Made by a program: the position numbers and the translations under genes
Shown here: one piece after another, positions 39,232 to 50,168 of the stretch
Position numbering within the stretch: position 1 is the first letter of the stretch
Layout of the letters: each line of letters begins with the position of its first letter
Assembly: GCA_028023455.1 (NCBI GenBank)
Contig: JAQFVV010000153.1
Location: 746,001-810,000, forward strand
Direction of reading: 5' to 3'
Length of the DNA: 64,000 nucleotides
From: Epiperipatus broadwayi
Lineage: Eukaryota; Onychophora; Udeonychophora; Euonychophora; Peripatidae
The notes under the pieces: generated by a model
What the model was told of the DNA's origin: nothing
The model's database searches: none
Seen by the model: the letters and a program-made list of their open reading frames with translations, nothing else

Positions 39232-40128
39232 TTATGGTTTTCAATGGTAATAAAAGAAATGCAGATAATTTTTTGAGTTATATTAATGGTAGAGTTGAAA
39301 AAATAAAATTTACTATGGAAAAAGAATATATTAATGTTATTGAATATATGGATGTTAGAATTTTAAAAAAAATTGATAGAAATAGTAGTGTTATTATAGA
39401 AACATCTGTGTTTAGAAAAAAAAACATTTTTTGGATTATCAAATAATTGGTTTTCAGATATTGATAATCATAGTAAAATTAATATTGTTAATAATAAAAT
39501 TATTAGGGCAATTAATTTATGTTCAAATGGTAATTTGTTTGAGACTGAGGTTGATATTATTAGGAATGAATGTTTTATGAATGATTATCCTAGGAGTGTA
39601 GTTGAACATTTGTTTTCTAATAAAAATATAAATAAAATAAGGAATAGAATGGGATTAGATAGGAATAGGAATAGAGAAAAGATTATTTATGTTGGTTTTA
39701 ATATATCTAAAGATTTATTTATTAAAGTTAAGAAATTAGTTAAAATGATTAATAGGAAATATAATGTTTCAATTTGTCCAGTTTATAAAATAATTTTTTT
39801 AATTAATAATAATGGGGATTATAATAGGTTAGACATTATGAATTCAGTTTATTTGATAAAATGTTTGAATTGTTTTAGAAAGAATGTAGAAATGACATAT
39901 ATTGGGACTAGTAAAAATAAATTAAAAACTAGATTAAAACAGCATTTAGGTGATAAAAATTCTGCAATTTACATTCATAAGAATGAATTTAAGCATGGGG
40001 ATTTTGAAATAAAACCTTTGGAATGTATTAAGTCATATAATGAAAGGATAATAAAAGAGGGTGTATACATAAATGAAATAAAACCTGAATTAAATAGGAT
40101 GTTAATAGAAAAAGATAAAAGAAAATAA
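39232..40128 (+). pseudogene. 5'-truncated inverted PLE copy: RT end plus GIY-YIG domain
   Basis: It begins within the RT just after the YVDD motif (FMVFNGNKRNADNFLSYING) and continues with the same protein as the minus-strand copy. One frameshift occurs at about 39440 (FRKKNIFWI versus KKTFFGLSNNW). The 39535-40128 segment is open through MNDYPRSVVEHLFSNKNINK, VYLIKCLNC, MTYIGTSKNKLKTRLKQHLG, ERIIKEGVYINEIKPELNRM to its stop, so the GIY-YIG domain is complete here, including the C-terminal stretch lost from the minus copy. It lacks the RT catalytic core. Confidence 0.9.
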
Positions 40129-40457
40129 TAGGTTATTAATTAAAAGTTTTTATATGATATATATAGATTTTTTAAAAAGAAATTAGTTGTGTTTAAGTTG
40201 TGATTGTAATAGGAAAGGGAAGTGAGATAAGGTAAAAAAAAGAAAATTTTGGTTATGAATATATTTTGTAATTTTTAATTAATTTAATTTTTTTTTTTTT
40301 TTTGGAATATGTGATATTTATTGTATATATATTTTATTTTAGCGTGCCTTGAAAAAGACTATAAAAAATAGTCAAAACGTTGGATATATTTTTCATGATT
40401 AAAGTCATAAAAAATCAAGTTTTAAAAAGAAGGAATTAGTTTGTTTTATTTCTATAT
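40129..40457 (+). repeat. 3' pseudo-LTR of the inverted PLE copy (short end)
   Basis: Reverse complement of the left pseudo-LTR up to TTTATTTCTATAT, where it meets the 12-bp duplication. It lacks the last 60 or so bases present at 35770-35830. Confidence 0.85.
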
Positions 40458-40469
40458 TGAATCTAATAT
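40458..40469. repeat. Target-site duplication of the composite PLE, right copy
   Basis: TGAATCTAATAT, identical to 35757-35768. Confidence 0.85.
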
Positions 40470-41034
40470 GTATTCCCATAAATTAATAATATGTGTTGAC
40501 TTCATAAATAGAATACACAAAAATCAAATTTAATTTTAAAAATATACACATTTTACTGATACTTAAGTGAATTTATATTATCATTAGTAAAAAATGTATT
40601 TATGAAATTACTACAAGTTTTTTTAAAGTATTAAAGAAAAAGAAAAAAAAAACAAAGTGGTATTTGGCGTGGCTTTCAATATACTAAAAAAAAATCTTAA
40701 CTACAATTATATAAAAGAGTATTATAACTATTGACCAATAAAATAACTAATTTGGAAAAAGTTTTATATGTATTTTGCAGGTAAAAGTTTTTCTTTTCTT
40801 ATAACACATTGAACTTATCTACTTATACAAAATATAGGGAGCTTCTGAACAAGCTAACTTAATTAAGGATCAAAAATAATGGTGTATTTAATAATGTGAC
40901 AAAGGCATAATAAATATATTGCTGCATGTATTCATGCATATTCTCATTTAGCATATAATAAGAGGAATTTTGTCATCTCTTACATAAAAAATGAAATAGT
41001 TATATCTCTCAGATAAAACAAGCTTGTAACATGA
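40470..41034. other. Unassigned spacer
   Basis: AT-rich sequence between the PLE and the duplicated segment D. No gene or repeat recognised. Confidence 0.4.
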
Positions 41035-42515
41035 GGGATTTGTCATTACCGCATATGACAATGCCAATTATATGAAGGCCACTATTCAAATTATTCATAT
41101 AACAAATTATCTTTCTCAATGCCTTATTTCTAGTACACTAAACATCAACATGATTTCTTTTACCCTGAAATGAGGTATTTATAAAATTTAAAAATTTATA
41201 TCTATAATAAATTTTAATAATCATTATATTACCCTTATTAAGTATAATGATTAACATGAAAAATATTATCTGGGATATTTGAAAACATGAATCACATATA
41301 AAGCAAAAAAAAAAAATAATGCTATTTTAAAAGAATGGCGCTTCTTTGGGAGATCTAAAAGAGAAAAAAAATGCATAGCAACAATTCATAATAAAATTAT
41401 TATTAATGAAAATATTGTCTTTATTTCTTTTTTTTTTTAAATCTAATGTCCTGAATTTAAAGTTTATTTTCAATCCGATTTTTAGCAGGTTTCCCATGTG
41501 ATACTTGTTGACAAAAAAAGAAGCAAGGCTATTAAAGAAAGTTCATCTTGGTTACGTTTTTTAAAATTTTCTAGATAAACTATTGTTCCTGAAACTTGTT
41601 TAGGTGACTATAGGTGGATAAAATTTAAGAGTTCTTGGAAGTGTTAATAAACTTATTAATTGGTCCATGCAGTAATAATCTCTCTCTGGATATCTTTAAA
41701 ATGTAACCATTTCAATATTAGTTTTTTTGTTGTTGTTGTTAAATAGGCCTTTATTTTATTTTAACACTATGCTATGAAGATTTGGCAGTACTGTGGACAA
41801 CTGGAAAAGAGGCTTCATAAGCCGAGTTAGACTATGTTTATCTAGTTGACTCATAATTAATAACTTTAATACTATTGCCATTTTCTAAAAAAAAAAATTG
41901 AATTAAAAGAAAACAATATAGTGGACCGAAAGTTTCTTATCAAAAACATTTTTTTTTATTTGCCAAGGATTAAACAACTCCTTTTACTGCAAAATCAGTG
42001 ATATCTGAAATCACTATGGTTCTCTTCTAGAAATCATGCAATGCTAAAATTTTCCATTGTCCACTTACCCGCACACATACACTTGAACATTTGCTTTCGA
42101 ATGCCTTGCATTCACTATTTCTAAAATTAACTTTAATGTTAAAATAAAAAATAAAAAAGTTTAACTTAAATAATTAATTTTTATATAATTTTATTAAATT
42201 TAAATTTTACATCTCCCTTATTCTTTTAAATACCTATCAGCACAAAAATATTATTTGGCAAATATTAAAACTATAATAATTGTCTATAATTTCAATCATC
42301 TCTTTTTTTTTAAATTTTTAAATAACCTTTCACTTAAACGTAAATAAAATTTTTAATCTCAACAACTCTACACATGAAATAAATAGTCATTACAGATTTC
42401 CATTTATAGTCAGATTTTTGACTGCAACTATATATGATTAAAATGAAAAAAAAAATTATTTTAAAGATTGTGTATAACTTTTTTTTAAATTCACAATGAG
42501 GGCTAACTACTACAT
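41035..42515 (+). repeat. Duplicated segment D, copy 1
   Basis: Direct repeat of 46240-47800. Shared runs include CACTATTCAAATTATTC, AATAAATTTTAATAATCATT, AAGTTTCTTATCAA, AAATAATTAATTTTTATATA and TTTTTGACTGCAACTATATA. No long frame is shared. Copy 1 lacks the inverted block seen at 46529-46613 in copy 2. I see no terminal repeats, so it may be a segmental duplication or a non-autonomous element. Confidence 0.8.
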
Positions 42516-42624
42516 TCATCCCCCCTTATGAACATTTTTAAAAAAATGTACTAAGTCAGAAACAAATATATAAATTATATCATTTTACAGCCCAATAATT
42601 TAATAAACATCTTTGTATTAAAAT

Positions 42625-42636
42625 GCTTTCTTACTA

Positions 42637-42670
<34 letters not shown>

Positions 42671-42728
42671 TAGTAAGAAAGCTTTTTTGTTTTGATATAT
42701 ATATATATATATATATATATATCAAAAC
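42625..42728. repeat. Two consecutive AT-cored palindromes
   Basis: GCTTTCTTACTACTTATATA...TATAAGTAGTAAGAAAGC (42625-42682) is followed by GTTTTGATATAT...ATATCAAAAC (42689-42728). The arms of both end in CTTTCTT/AAGAAAG-type sequence, so the second looks like a continuation of the first. Confidence 0.9.
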
Positions 42729-43079
42729 AAGAAAGAAATAATTAGATTATAATAATATTTGGTATATAAACAAATACAGCTACTCTATTTTAACTAAGCT
42801 TATGTACAGGCAAATTTTACTTTAACAAGCTTGTATTGAATAATAAATCAAATTAAGCAAACTATATAATTTTAATTTATAATGATGCAATAGGTATCAG
42901 CCCTTCAGAATTATAAGATTCCTATCTATTAGCTACAATCTTAAATATAAGTAAGTAATTTTGAAAAGAATAGAGGCTATGCTACTTCAAATTTTATTCT
43001 TACCGGATATTTATAAAACAAATCAAGGATATTATACAAATTACATAAAAATTGAATTTGCACATTAAACTTCAAATCT
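42729..43079. other. Unassigned AT-rich spacer
   Basis: No feature recognised. Confidence 0.4.
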
Positions 43080-44083
43080 ACTTAAAAATACAGATTACTG
43101 CTACTAAACAAAATTCCTACCACCTTCTCGACCATAAGGCAAATATTTTCAACTATATCCATATTTATTAGCATACCTTAAACTCAACTTGATACTCTCA
43201 TCAAAATAAAATTTATCTAGTACAACAATCATTATTTCCTTAGTTAAAAAACTCTCAACTTCAAAATTACCATCCCTGCAAAGCTTTTGCCTTATTACAC
43301 ACTCAGCAACTAACGAACTTCCAATTTCTGAATTATCATTCTCAAATTCAAATTTTTTTTACACTGAAAGCAACTTCTTCACTATCATCAATGTCAAAAT
43401 TATTTTTCACACACCCCTATTTGTATTTCATCATTACTATCTTTATTAGTATGTAGTTCTCATTTCTCAAACTATGTCAAAATGTAGAGCTTGGAGAGAA
43501 TACCCTATTTTCTTTAATCTGGTTTCAGTTTTAGTTTGCAATTCTCTATATTCTACAAATTAAGTCTTTCATTCATTACAAAATTCAGAAAATTCATGCT
43601 AAAAGTAGTCAAACCTAACTTCTGCTTTATACTGGAATTCTTGATTATCTTTATTTTATCTAGCCTGTTATTAATTTCTGTTGTATATTCATTTAAGTTA
43701 GTTGTTAATTCTCCCTTTAATGCTTAGATTTTAATTTTAGCCTCCTCAGATTTGATATCAATTTAATTCAGTTATCAAATGAGCCTTTAAATTTTTAAAT
43801 TAGCATCTATTTTAGCATTCAACTTAGTACTTAATGCTTTGTTGTCAGCTTTAACTTCAACTCTTGCCTTAGTAAACTTACTGTCCAATTTAGCATCCAG
43901 GTTAGCACTTAATGCCTGGTTATCAGCTTTAGCTTGATCCAATTTTGCATCCATTTTTATTTCAACAGACTCGAATTTGTTCACCATTATCTGAAACATA
44001 TTTACAATCTTTAAGATATCATGGTTAGACACATCTGTCATATTATCTTCAACACCAGTCATAATTAATAAAACAAAGCACAA
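43080..44083 (-). pseudogene. Unidentified decayed ORF with coiled-coil repeats
   Basis: On the minus strand 44083-43790 encodes VSNHDILKIVNMFQIMVNKF then repeated DAKLDxK / NAKIDAN motifs, a clear heptad-like coiled coil. Broken frames follow (43735-43540: LTTNLNEYTTEINNRLDKI) and, after a gap, about 43400-43080 with protein-like text (SLVAECVIRQKLCRDGNFEV, ESFLTKEIMIVVLDKFYF, LSLRYANKYGYS). The order coiled coil then mixed domain fits an ORF1/gag-like protein of a retroelement, but I cannot name it. It shares style and the AKID motif with 10548-11554. Stops and frameshifts show it is dead. Confidence 0.45.
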
Positions 44084-44485
44084 AAAAAAGTTTGTTTTAA
44101 CTAAACATTTCTATAATATAAATATTTTTATGAATACACAGTAATTGTCTGGAGCTTTCTACCTTCTGTATAAAAAAAATCTACATATTATTAATGATTA
44201 ATCATTTCCAAGGAATGAAATTTCCTCCAAATAAACTTTCCCTCATTAAATGTGATATATTTTTCTCTTATATTAAAGTTTACATAATTATTACACACAA
44301 ATCAAAAGGAATTATTATCACAAAATATTGTTATTAGCATACAGTCATTTAAAATCATTTATTAGGACACACTAAAGAATAAGAAAACTAAAATTATAAC
44401 TTTATGACATGTTTATTGAGCCATCATATTGAGTCATCAAAACTGTAATGGCTTTTCAATTTTACCATATGTATAAAAATACTGG

Positions 44486-44735
44486 AAAACAAGATTGGTT
44501 TTTCTTCTTAATATTTCCTATGAACTGAATAAGCTAAAACTGTCTTTATAAATAATAGATCAATAATAATAAATCTCTCACTTTTGGCTAGCTATACTTA
44601 TAAAAGATTTATCGTATTTATATCTACGATTCTTCTATTAACATATGTGCATATTTCAAAGAAATAAACATTGAAAACAAAGGGGTGATTTATTGATCTC
44701 AAAGTATATTTAAAATAGATAAACAAATAAAGTAT
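44486..44735 (+). repeat. Dispersed repeat C, copy 2
   Basis: Aligns to 34396-34639 in the same orientation. Flanks differ on both sides. The chance frame at 44598-44786 lies in it. Confidence 0.7.
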
Positions 44736-46239
44736 AAACTCTCCTTTTCTTTTAACAAAATATATAAATATATGCATAGAAATCATACCACCTAAGTAAA
44801 AGTCTGTCTGTTTTCACTCACTATTCATGGATCCATCATAGTTTCTGGTTCTTTATTTTTTATCATAAGGTGTAGAGATAATTTTTTTAAGTAGAGAAGA
44901 TAAGCATGGGTAATAACTTTTGTGGACTTGAATCCAATTATTTCATGTTTAAATTCTGATATTTTCTTTTAAACATATAAAGGTATCCAAGCATTTAAAA
45001 TGATAGGTACTTATTCGATGCAAAATCACACATCATTGATTTTAATTTTCCTTTTTCATTGACCATCATGTGCAAAGATTATTCCTTTAATGACATAATT
45101 CAGTTATAATCACATGAAGAATAAATACTTTTTCTTTCTGAATTATGAAAGTGAAGTTTAAATTGCTTAATATTACACATAAGTTGAACTAATTGATCTT
45201 GTGCAATTCCTTGATCTCAAATATAATATCCATAGACACACAATGGGGTTTATATCAATCACAAATAAATAAATAAAATTCTGGATTTTTAACCACAAAA
45301 TATCTTTATATAGCTGGCCTGCAATATAATGCATTTTGATGGCTTTTTTTCTTTCACCTTCTTGCCATTTCCCCTAGAACTTCATCAGCAAGCTTCCCCA
45401 ATTAAACAGGCAGATAGTTAAAATTTTATTCTTCCATAGTTTTATAGATTAATCATGTAAACAATAAAATATAATAACTTTTCAAAGACAGATCTAAATG
45501 TGTCTGTTCTAGCAATGATAAAATTACAAGAACTCAAATTGCAATATCTTCCTTCTATTTATAAGCTACTCTTGATGACATTACCATTGCCACAATGATT
45601 GTTGGAAATCACTCATACTTTGATCAGTAATGAAAAATTTGTTCAAAAAAATTTGTCCCCAATTAGTAAGTGAAATATTTTTAAAAAAATTGGATACAGT
45701 GAAAATGGAATCATGTTTTATAAGTTCAATATTAGTTTTCCATTTTAAACCAAAATAAAGAATTCATATTATAATTCTAATACATTTTAATGGATATAAA
45801 TATTTTTACATATGTTTTTTAATAATAATTTTTATAACTAATTTATGGACAAACATATATGAAACACAAAACATTTAATTTTATAATAGGTGTTGCTATG
45901 GTGATTGTAATAATAGAAATTGAAATGTGTAATATTTAATAATAATGATGATTTTCTTCAAGTGATTTTTTTATGATTCACTTAACTATTCCCAAAATGT
46001 ATTTATTTGTTCACCTATTTATATTTTCATCTGAAATTGATCACAACAGATTTATAAATTGATTCTAAATGTTAATAATAAATAAAAATTTTGTTTGAAT
46101 AATATAGTTGCCATAGTCATCTGGTTAATATTAATACTTCAACACCTCCATTATCCATAGATCAAGTGAAATAAAAATTAAACATGACCAACAAACTTAT
46201 TTATTCTTTTTTTAAAATATTGAGACATACATCAATCTG
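44736..46239. other. AT-rich interval with no gene seen
   Basis: No supported frame, RNA gene or repeat boundary. Runs of A/T only. Confidence 0.4.
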
Positions 46240-47800
46240 GTTACTTACAACATATACTATACCAAGTATATGAAGGACACTATTCAAATTATTCGCATAA
46301 CAAACTAAGTTTACCAATGCCTTATTTTTAGTACTTGTATCCTTAATGACTCAATAAATATCAGCTTAAACTCTAAAATGATGTATTTATAAGATTTAAA
46401 AATTTATAATAATAAATTTTAATAATCATTATATAACCTTTAATAAGTATAATGATTCACACCAAAAATATTATCTGAGATGTTTGCAAACATGTATTAC
46501 ATATAAAGCAAAAAAAAATTTAAAATATTATCTTTACTATTTTAAAAGAACATAAAATAGTAAAGATAAAGCAATATATATATATATATTATCTTTACTA
46601 TTTTAAAAGAACAATTCTTTGTGAAATCTAAGAAAAAAAAATGCATAGCAATAATTCATAATAAAATTATTATTAATGGAAGTAATGTCTCTACTTTTTT
46701 TAATCTAATGTCCTAAATTCAAAGTTCATTTTTATTCCAATTTTTAATGGGTTTGCAATTTTTTTAGTAAGTTCTAGATAAAAGATCTATTGTTTCCAAA
46801 ACTTGTTTAGATGACCACAGCTGGACATAAAATTTAAGAATTCTTGGAAGTGTTGATAAACTTATTAATTGGTCTATGCAGTAACAGTTTCTCTCTGGAT
46901 ATCTTTAAAATGTAATCTCTTCAATGCTTAAGTTTAAAAAAGATAGATTTTTTTTGTGTGTGTGAGATAATCTTTTATTTTATTTTAGGTTTTTGTTTTA
47001 TTTTAATGATGCCACAAAGACTCAACAGTAATGTGGACAACTGGAATGGAAGCTTTACAAGATCCATTGAACTATCTTTATCTAGCTGACTACCATGGCT
47101 AATAACTTTAACACTATTGCCATTTTTTAAAAAACTGTATTAAAGAAAATAATCTAGTTGCACTGAAAGTTTCTTATCAAGTAGCAATTTTTTATTTTAT
47201 TTATCAAGGGTAAAAAAAAAAACAATTACTGCAAAATTAATGACATCTGAAATTACTATGGCAATCTCCTAAAAACCACATGATGCTTTTATTTTTTGTC
47301 TGCTTTGCATGCCTGCATACACACCTTGAACATTTGTTTTTGAATGCCTTGTGTTTAACTATTTCTAAAATTAACTTTAATATTAACAAAAAATAATAAA
47401 AAAAATTAACTTAAATAATTAATTTTTATATAATTTTATTAAATTTAAATCTTACAACTTTCTTATTCTTTTAAATATACCTATCAGCACACAAATATTC
47501 TTTGACAAATATTAAAACAATTGTCTATATAATTTCAATTATCACTTTTTTATATAATTTAAAATAATCTTTCACATAAATAGGCATAAATTTTTTTAAT
47601 CTCAACTACCTTTAAAAAAAAATAAAGTTTAAAACAAAAACAACTTTAAACATGAAACAAATAAACACAATAGATCTCCATTTATAAAGTCACATTTTTG
47701 ACTGCAACTATATATTATTAAAATGAAAAAAAAAATTTTCTTTTAAAGATTGCATATATCTTCTTTTTTAAAAATTCACCGTGAGGTAACTACTACAATG
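46240..47800 (+). repeat. Duplicated segment D, copy 2
   Basis: Direct repeat of 41035-42515, about 5.2 kb away. It differs by small indels and by a local inversion-duplication with a new (AT)n tract at 46529-46613. Confidence 0.8.
46529..46613. repeat. Local inverted/direct triplication with new (AT)n tract
   Basis: TATCTTTACTATTTTAAAAG at 46529 is followed by its partial reverse complement (TAAAATAGTAAAGATA), then GCAATATATATATATATAT, then TATCTTTACTATTTTAAAAG again at 46590. The other copy of segment D has a single forward unit. Confidence 0.85.
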
Positions 47801-49889
47801 TTCTGGACACCCCATGCTTTTATTTCAAGTTAAATCTAAAAACTCTAATTGTGTTTGATGAAACAATTATTTTATTTCTTTTTAGTGCACAATCATTTCT
47901 TAGCACTAGCCATGCAGAAAAAATCTATGTAAAATTAATGTGTTCAATGTATTATATTTTCAGATCTAAGTTTGAGTTGTAATCATCTCACAGCATCTGT
48001 ATGTTTGATCACATTACATAAGGAAAATTCATTTTATTTTGGGTAAAAATTAAAAAGAAATTTTTTAGTATTTAATATTAGTTTTCTTTTACTTGAGTTC
48101 ATATTTTCCCCCAAGTATTTATTCATATAAATAGGAGTGAAATATTTCATATCGTTGGTTTGTTGTGAACAGCACAGATGGATAGTTATATTAAAATTAA
48201 AAAATTAAGCACCAGTAAATAAATAAAGGAATTTCAGTTTGGTCTGATAGCTTGATATAATAAAAAGAGAGGTAAATGATGACGGCCAGAAGGAAGGTGC
48301 ATTACACTTAAAAAATTTCCCCAAACTCTAAAAGAATAGATGAAAGACAATTAAAAATATTTAAACAATGGAAAGAAAACTAGTTTTGTATATACTTAGA
48401 AATGAAGAAATTTTTAAGGATAAATCTTAAAAAAATATAAATGAGTAAAACTTTAAAAAAAAAAAAAATGCTTAAAAAATAATTCGGAAGAAATGATGGC
48501 ATCTGTAGAATTCTGGCACTAATGAAGATACTTTGATAAAAGCTTAAGCAGATATTTTAATAGAGACTTTTGTTAATAGCAAGAATAATAATATGTAATT
48601 TGTATATATATTAATGAACAATATAAGCACACCAGCCCAATAACGTACATACTTATTTTTTCTCCCATCAAAATATCTATATTTTTGCGTATAATTTTTT
48701 CATTATTAATTTTACTTGGTAATTTAAAATAAATTATGCATTTGCGTTTATTAGCTTCTAAAATGTTAATTTGTATTCAGATTAAATGTTTATTTTACCT
48801 AAGAATAATTTTTAAATTATAGATTTTAAAAAATAATGAATTGTAATGGTAAGCACGTATCTTTCATTGCTTTGTTTGTTTTCACCGTAAAAAGTTTATA
48901 CATATATTGTGTTATAAAGTGTTTTTAGTCAATTATTTTTTTTGTCTAAGAAATCCACTTACTATTCTTCAATAACTTTGTATTAGAGACAGTTAGGCTC
49001 CGTATTTATTCGCTACCTAGCTTATCACATCAATCAAACTTGTCATGAATGGAACAATTTTTTCCCGTTTTAAAGAAATAAGAAAAGTTACAATTTATTT
49101 TAATGAATAGATTGTTATAGAAAAAAAAAATTACCTTTTTTTTTTGAAAGCAGTTTTCGTTTTTTTTTTTTTACTTCAGGCAAAACTAAAAGCCAATGTA
49201 TTAAAAAATTTTCAGGGCAAAAAAAAATGAAATTAATTTTCAGTGGATGACATTAGATATTTTGTGCGTTTTCTTTTTGCTTATGCATTTTACTAGTAAC
49301 AGATGTGATAAGTGAAATTAATTATTAGTTTACTATTAATTGTAATTTTTATTAAAACTTTTTTTTCATTCTTACTGTTTTTTGTTTGTTTTAAATTAAT
49401 GCTAAAAGTTTTTCAAAATTATAAAGACAAGGTTAACATTATGAATTAGGAGCAAGACGCACAGTTTAATTAATATAGCATAGTCTATAAATGTCTGCAA
49501 ACCAAAATTTGTTATAATCTAAGCCCTCTTATATATATAATTAAAACTTAAAAACAGATACTTCACATTTTATATATCTAAACACTATTTCTTAAATAAT
49601 TATTCTACCATTATATATTGTCTAAATCCAAAATTAAACAGAAATTGTTTTAGGTAGCTAAAGATTTTCCACTGTGTGCTTGGGAAACTAATTGACAAAT
49701 CACGTTATATTAATCAATTAAACACTTATTTAACTACTTTTAAATGATAGTTATATAACTTTTTATGATTCTTACTATACTAATATAGATCATTTTTAGA
49801 ACAAATTTATAGATGTGAAAAATAAACCCCTATAATATCACAAGCTAACCTTTTCTTATGTTTACACAATCTGTTAACATAGAAGCTAG
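47801..49889. other. AT-rich interval with no gene seen
   Basis: Many A/T homopolymer runs, no coherent frame and no repeat copy recognised elsewhere in the window. Confidence 0.4.
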
Positions 49890-50155
49890 TTTTTCCATAT
49901 AATATTGCCACCTAGTGCAAACCATAGTAATCAATGAATGCTAGAAGCTTAGTGCATCAAAATATCTATTTAGTATCTACTCATTCAATATCCACAGTGT
50001 TCTCAGATTCAAGATTCTTCACTGAAAAAATTCATAAGCTAGAAACTAGTCTGGAAACATAGGATGAGTAGGCACTAGATAAGGATTTTGATGCACTAAT
50101 TTTCTACCATCTATTGATTACTACAGCCTCACTAGATGGCAATATTGTATGATAA
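49890..50155. repeat. Foldback (MITE-like) with about 100-bp imperfect arms
   Basis: Left arm: CATATAATATTGCCACCTAG, TAGTAATCAATGAATGCTAG, TTAGTGCATCAAAAT. The right arm is mirrored: ATTTTGATGCACTAATTTTC, CATCTATTGATTACTA, CACTAGATGGCAATATTGTA. The centre is near 50025. It is non-coding, and the outer edge abuts the LINE that starts at about 50160. Confidence 0.85.
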
Positions 50156-50168
50156 AAGGTAATAGTAT

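Larger units (their letters stand above)
35769..40457 (-). mobile_element. Composite Penelope-like element with inverted truncated partner
   Basis: The minus-strand unit comprises a 5' pseudo-LTR (39231-38821), an untranslated stretch, an ORF with RT and GIY-YIG domains (about 38600-36176) and a 3' pseudo-LTR (36175-35770). At 39231/39232 it is joined head-to-head to a plus-strand, 5'-truncated second copy (39232-40457). The whole block is flanked by one 12-bp duplication, TGAATCTAATAT. Tandem pseudo-LTRs plus an inverted, truncated copy at the upstream end is an arrangement known for animal Penelope elements. Neither ORF copy is intact. About 60 bases at the extreme left (AAATAATTTAATATAT through TTCATATATAT) continue past the end of the right-hand copy and match sequence just inside the 5' pseudo-LTR, as expected if transcription or copying ran through a tandem template. 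Confidence 0.92.
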
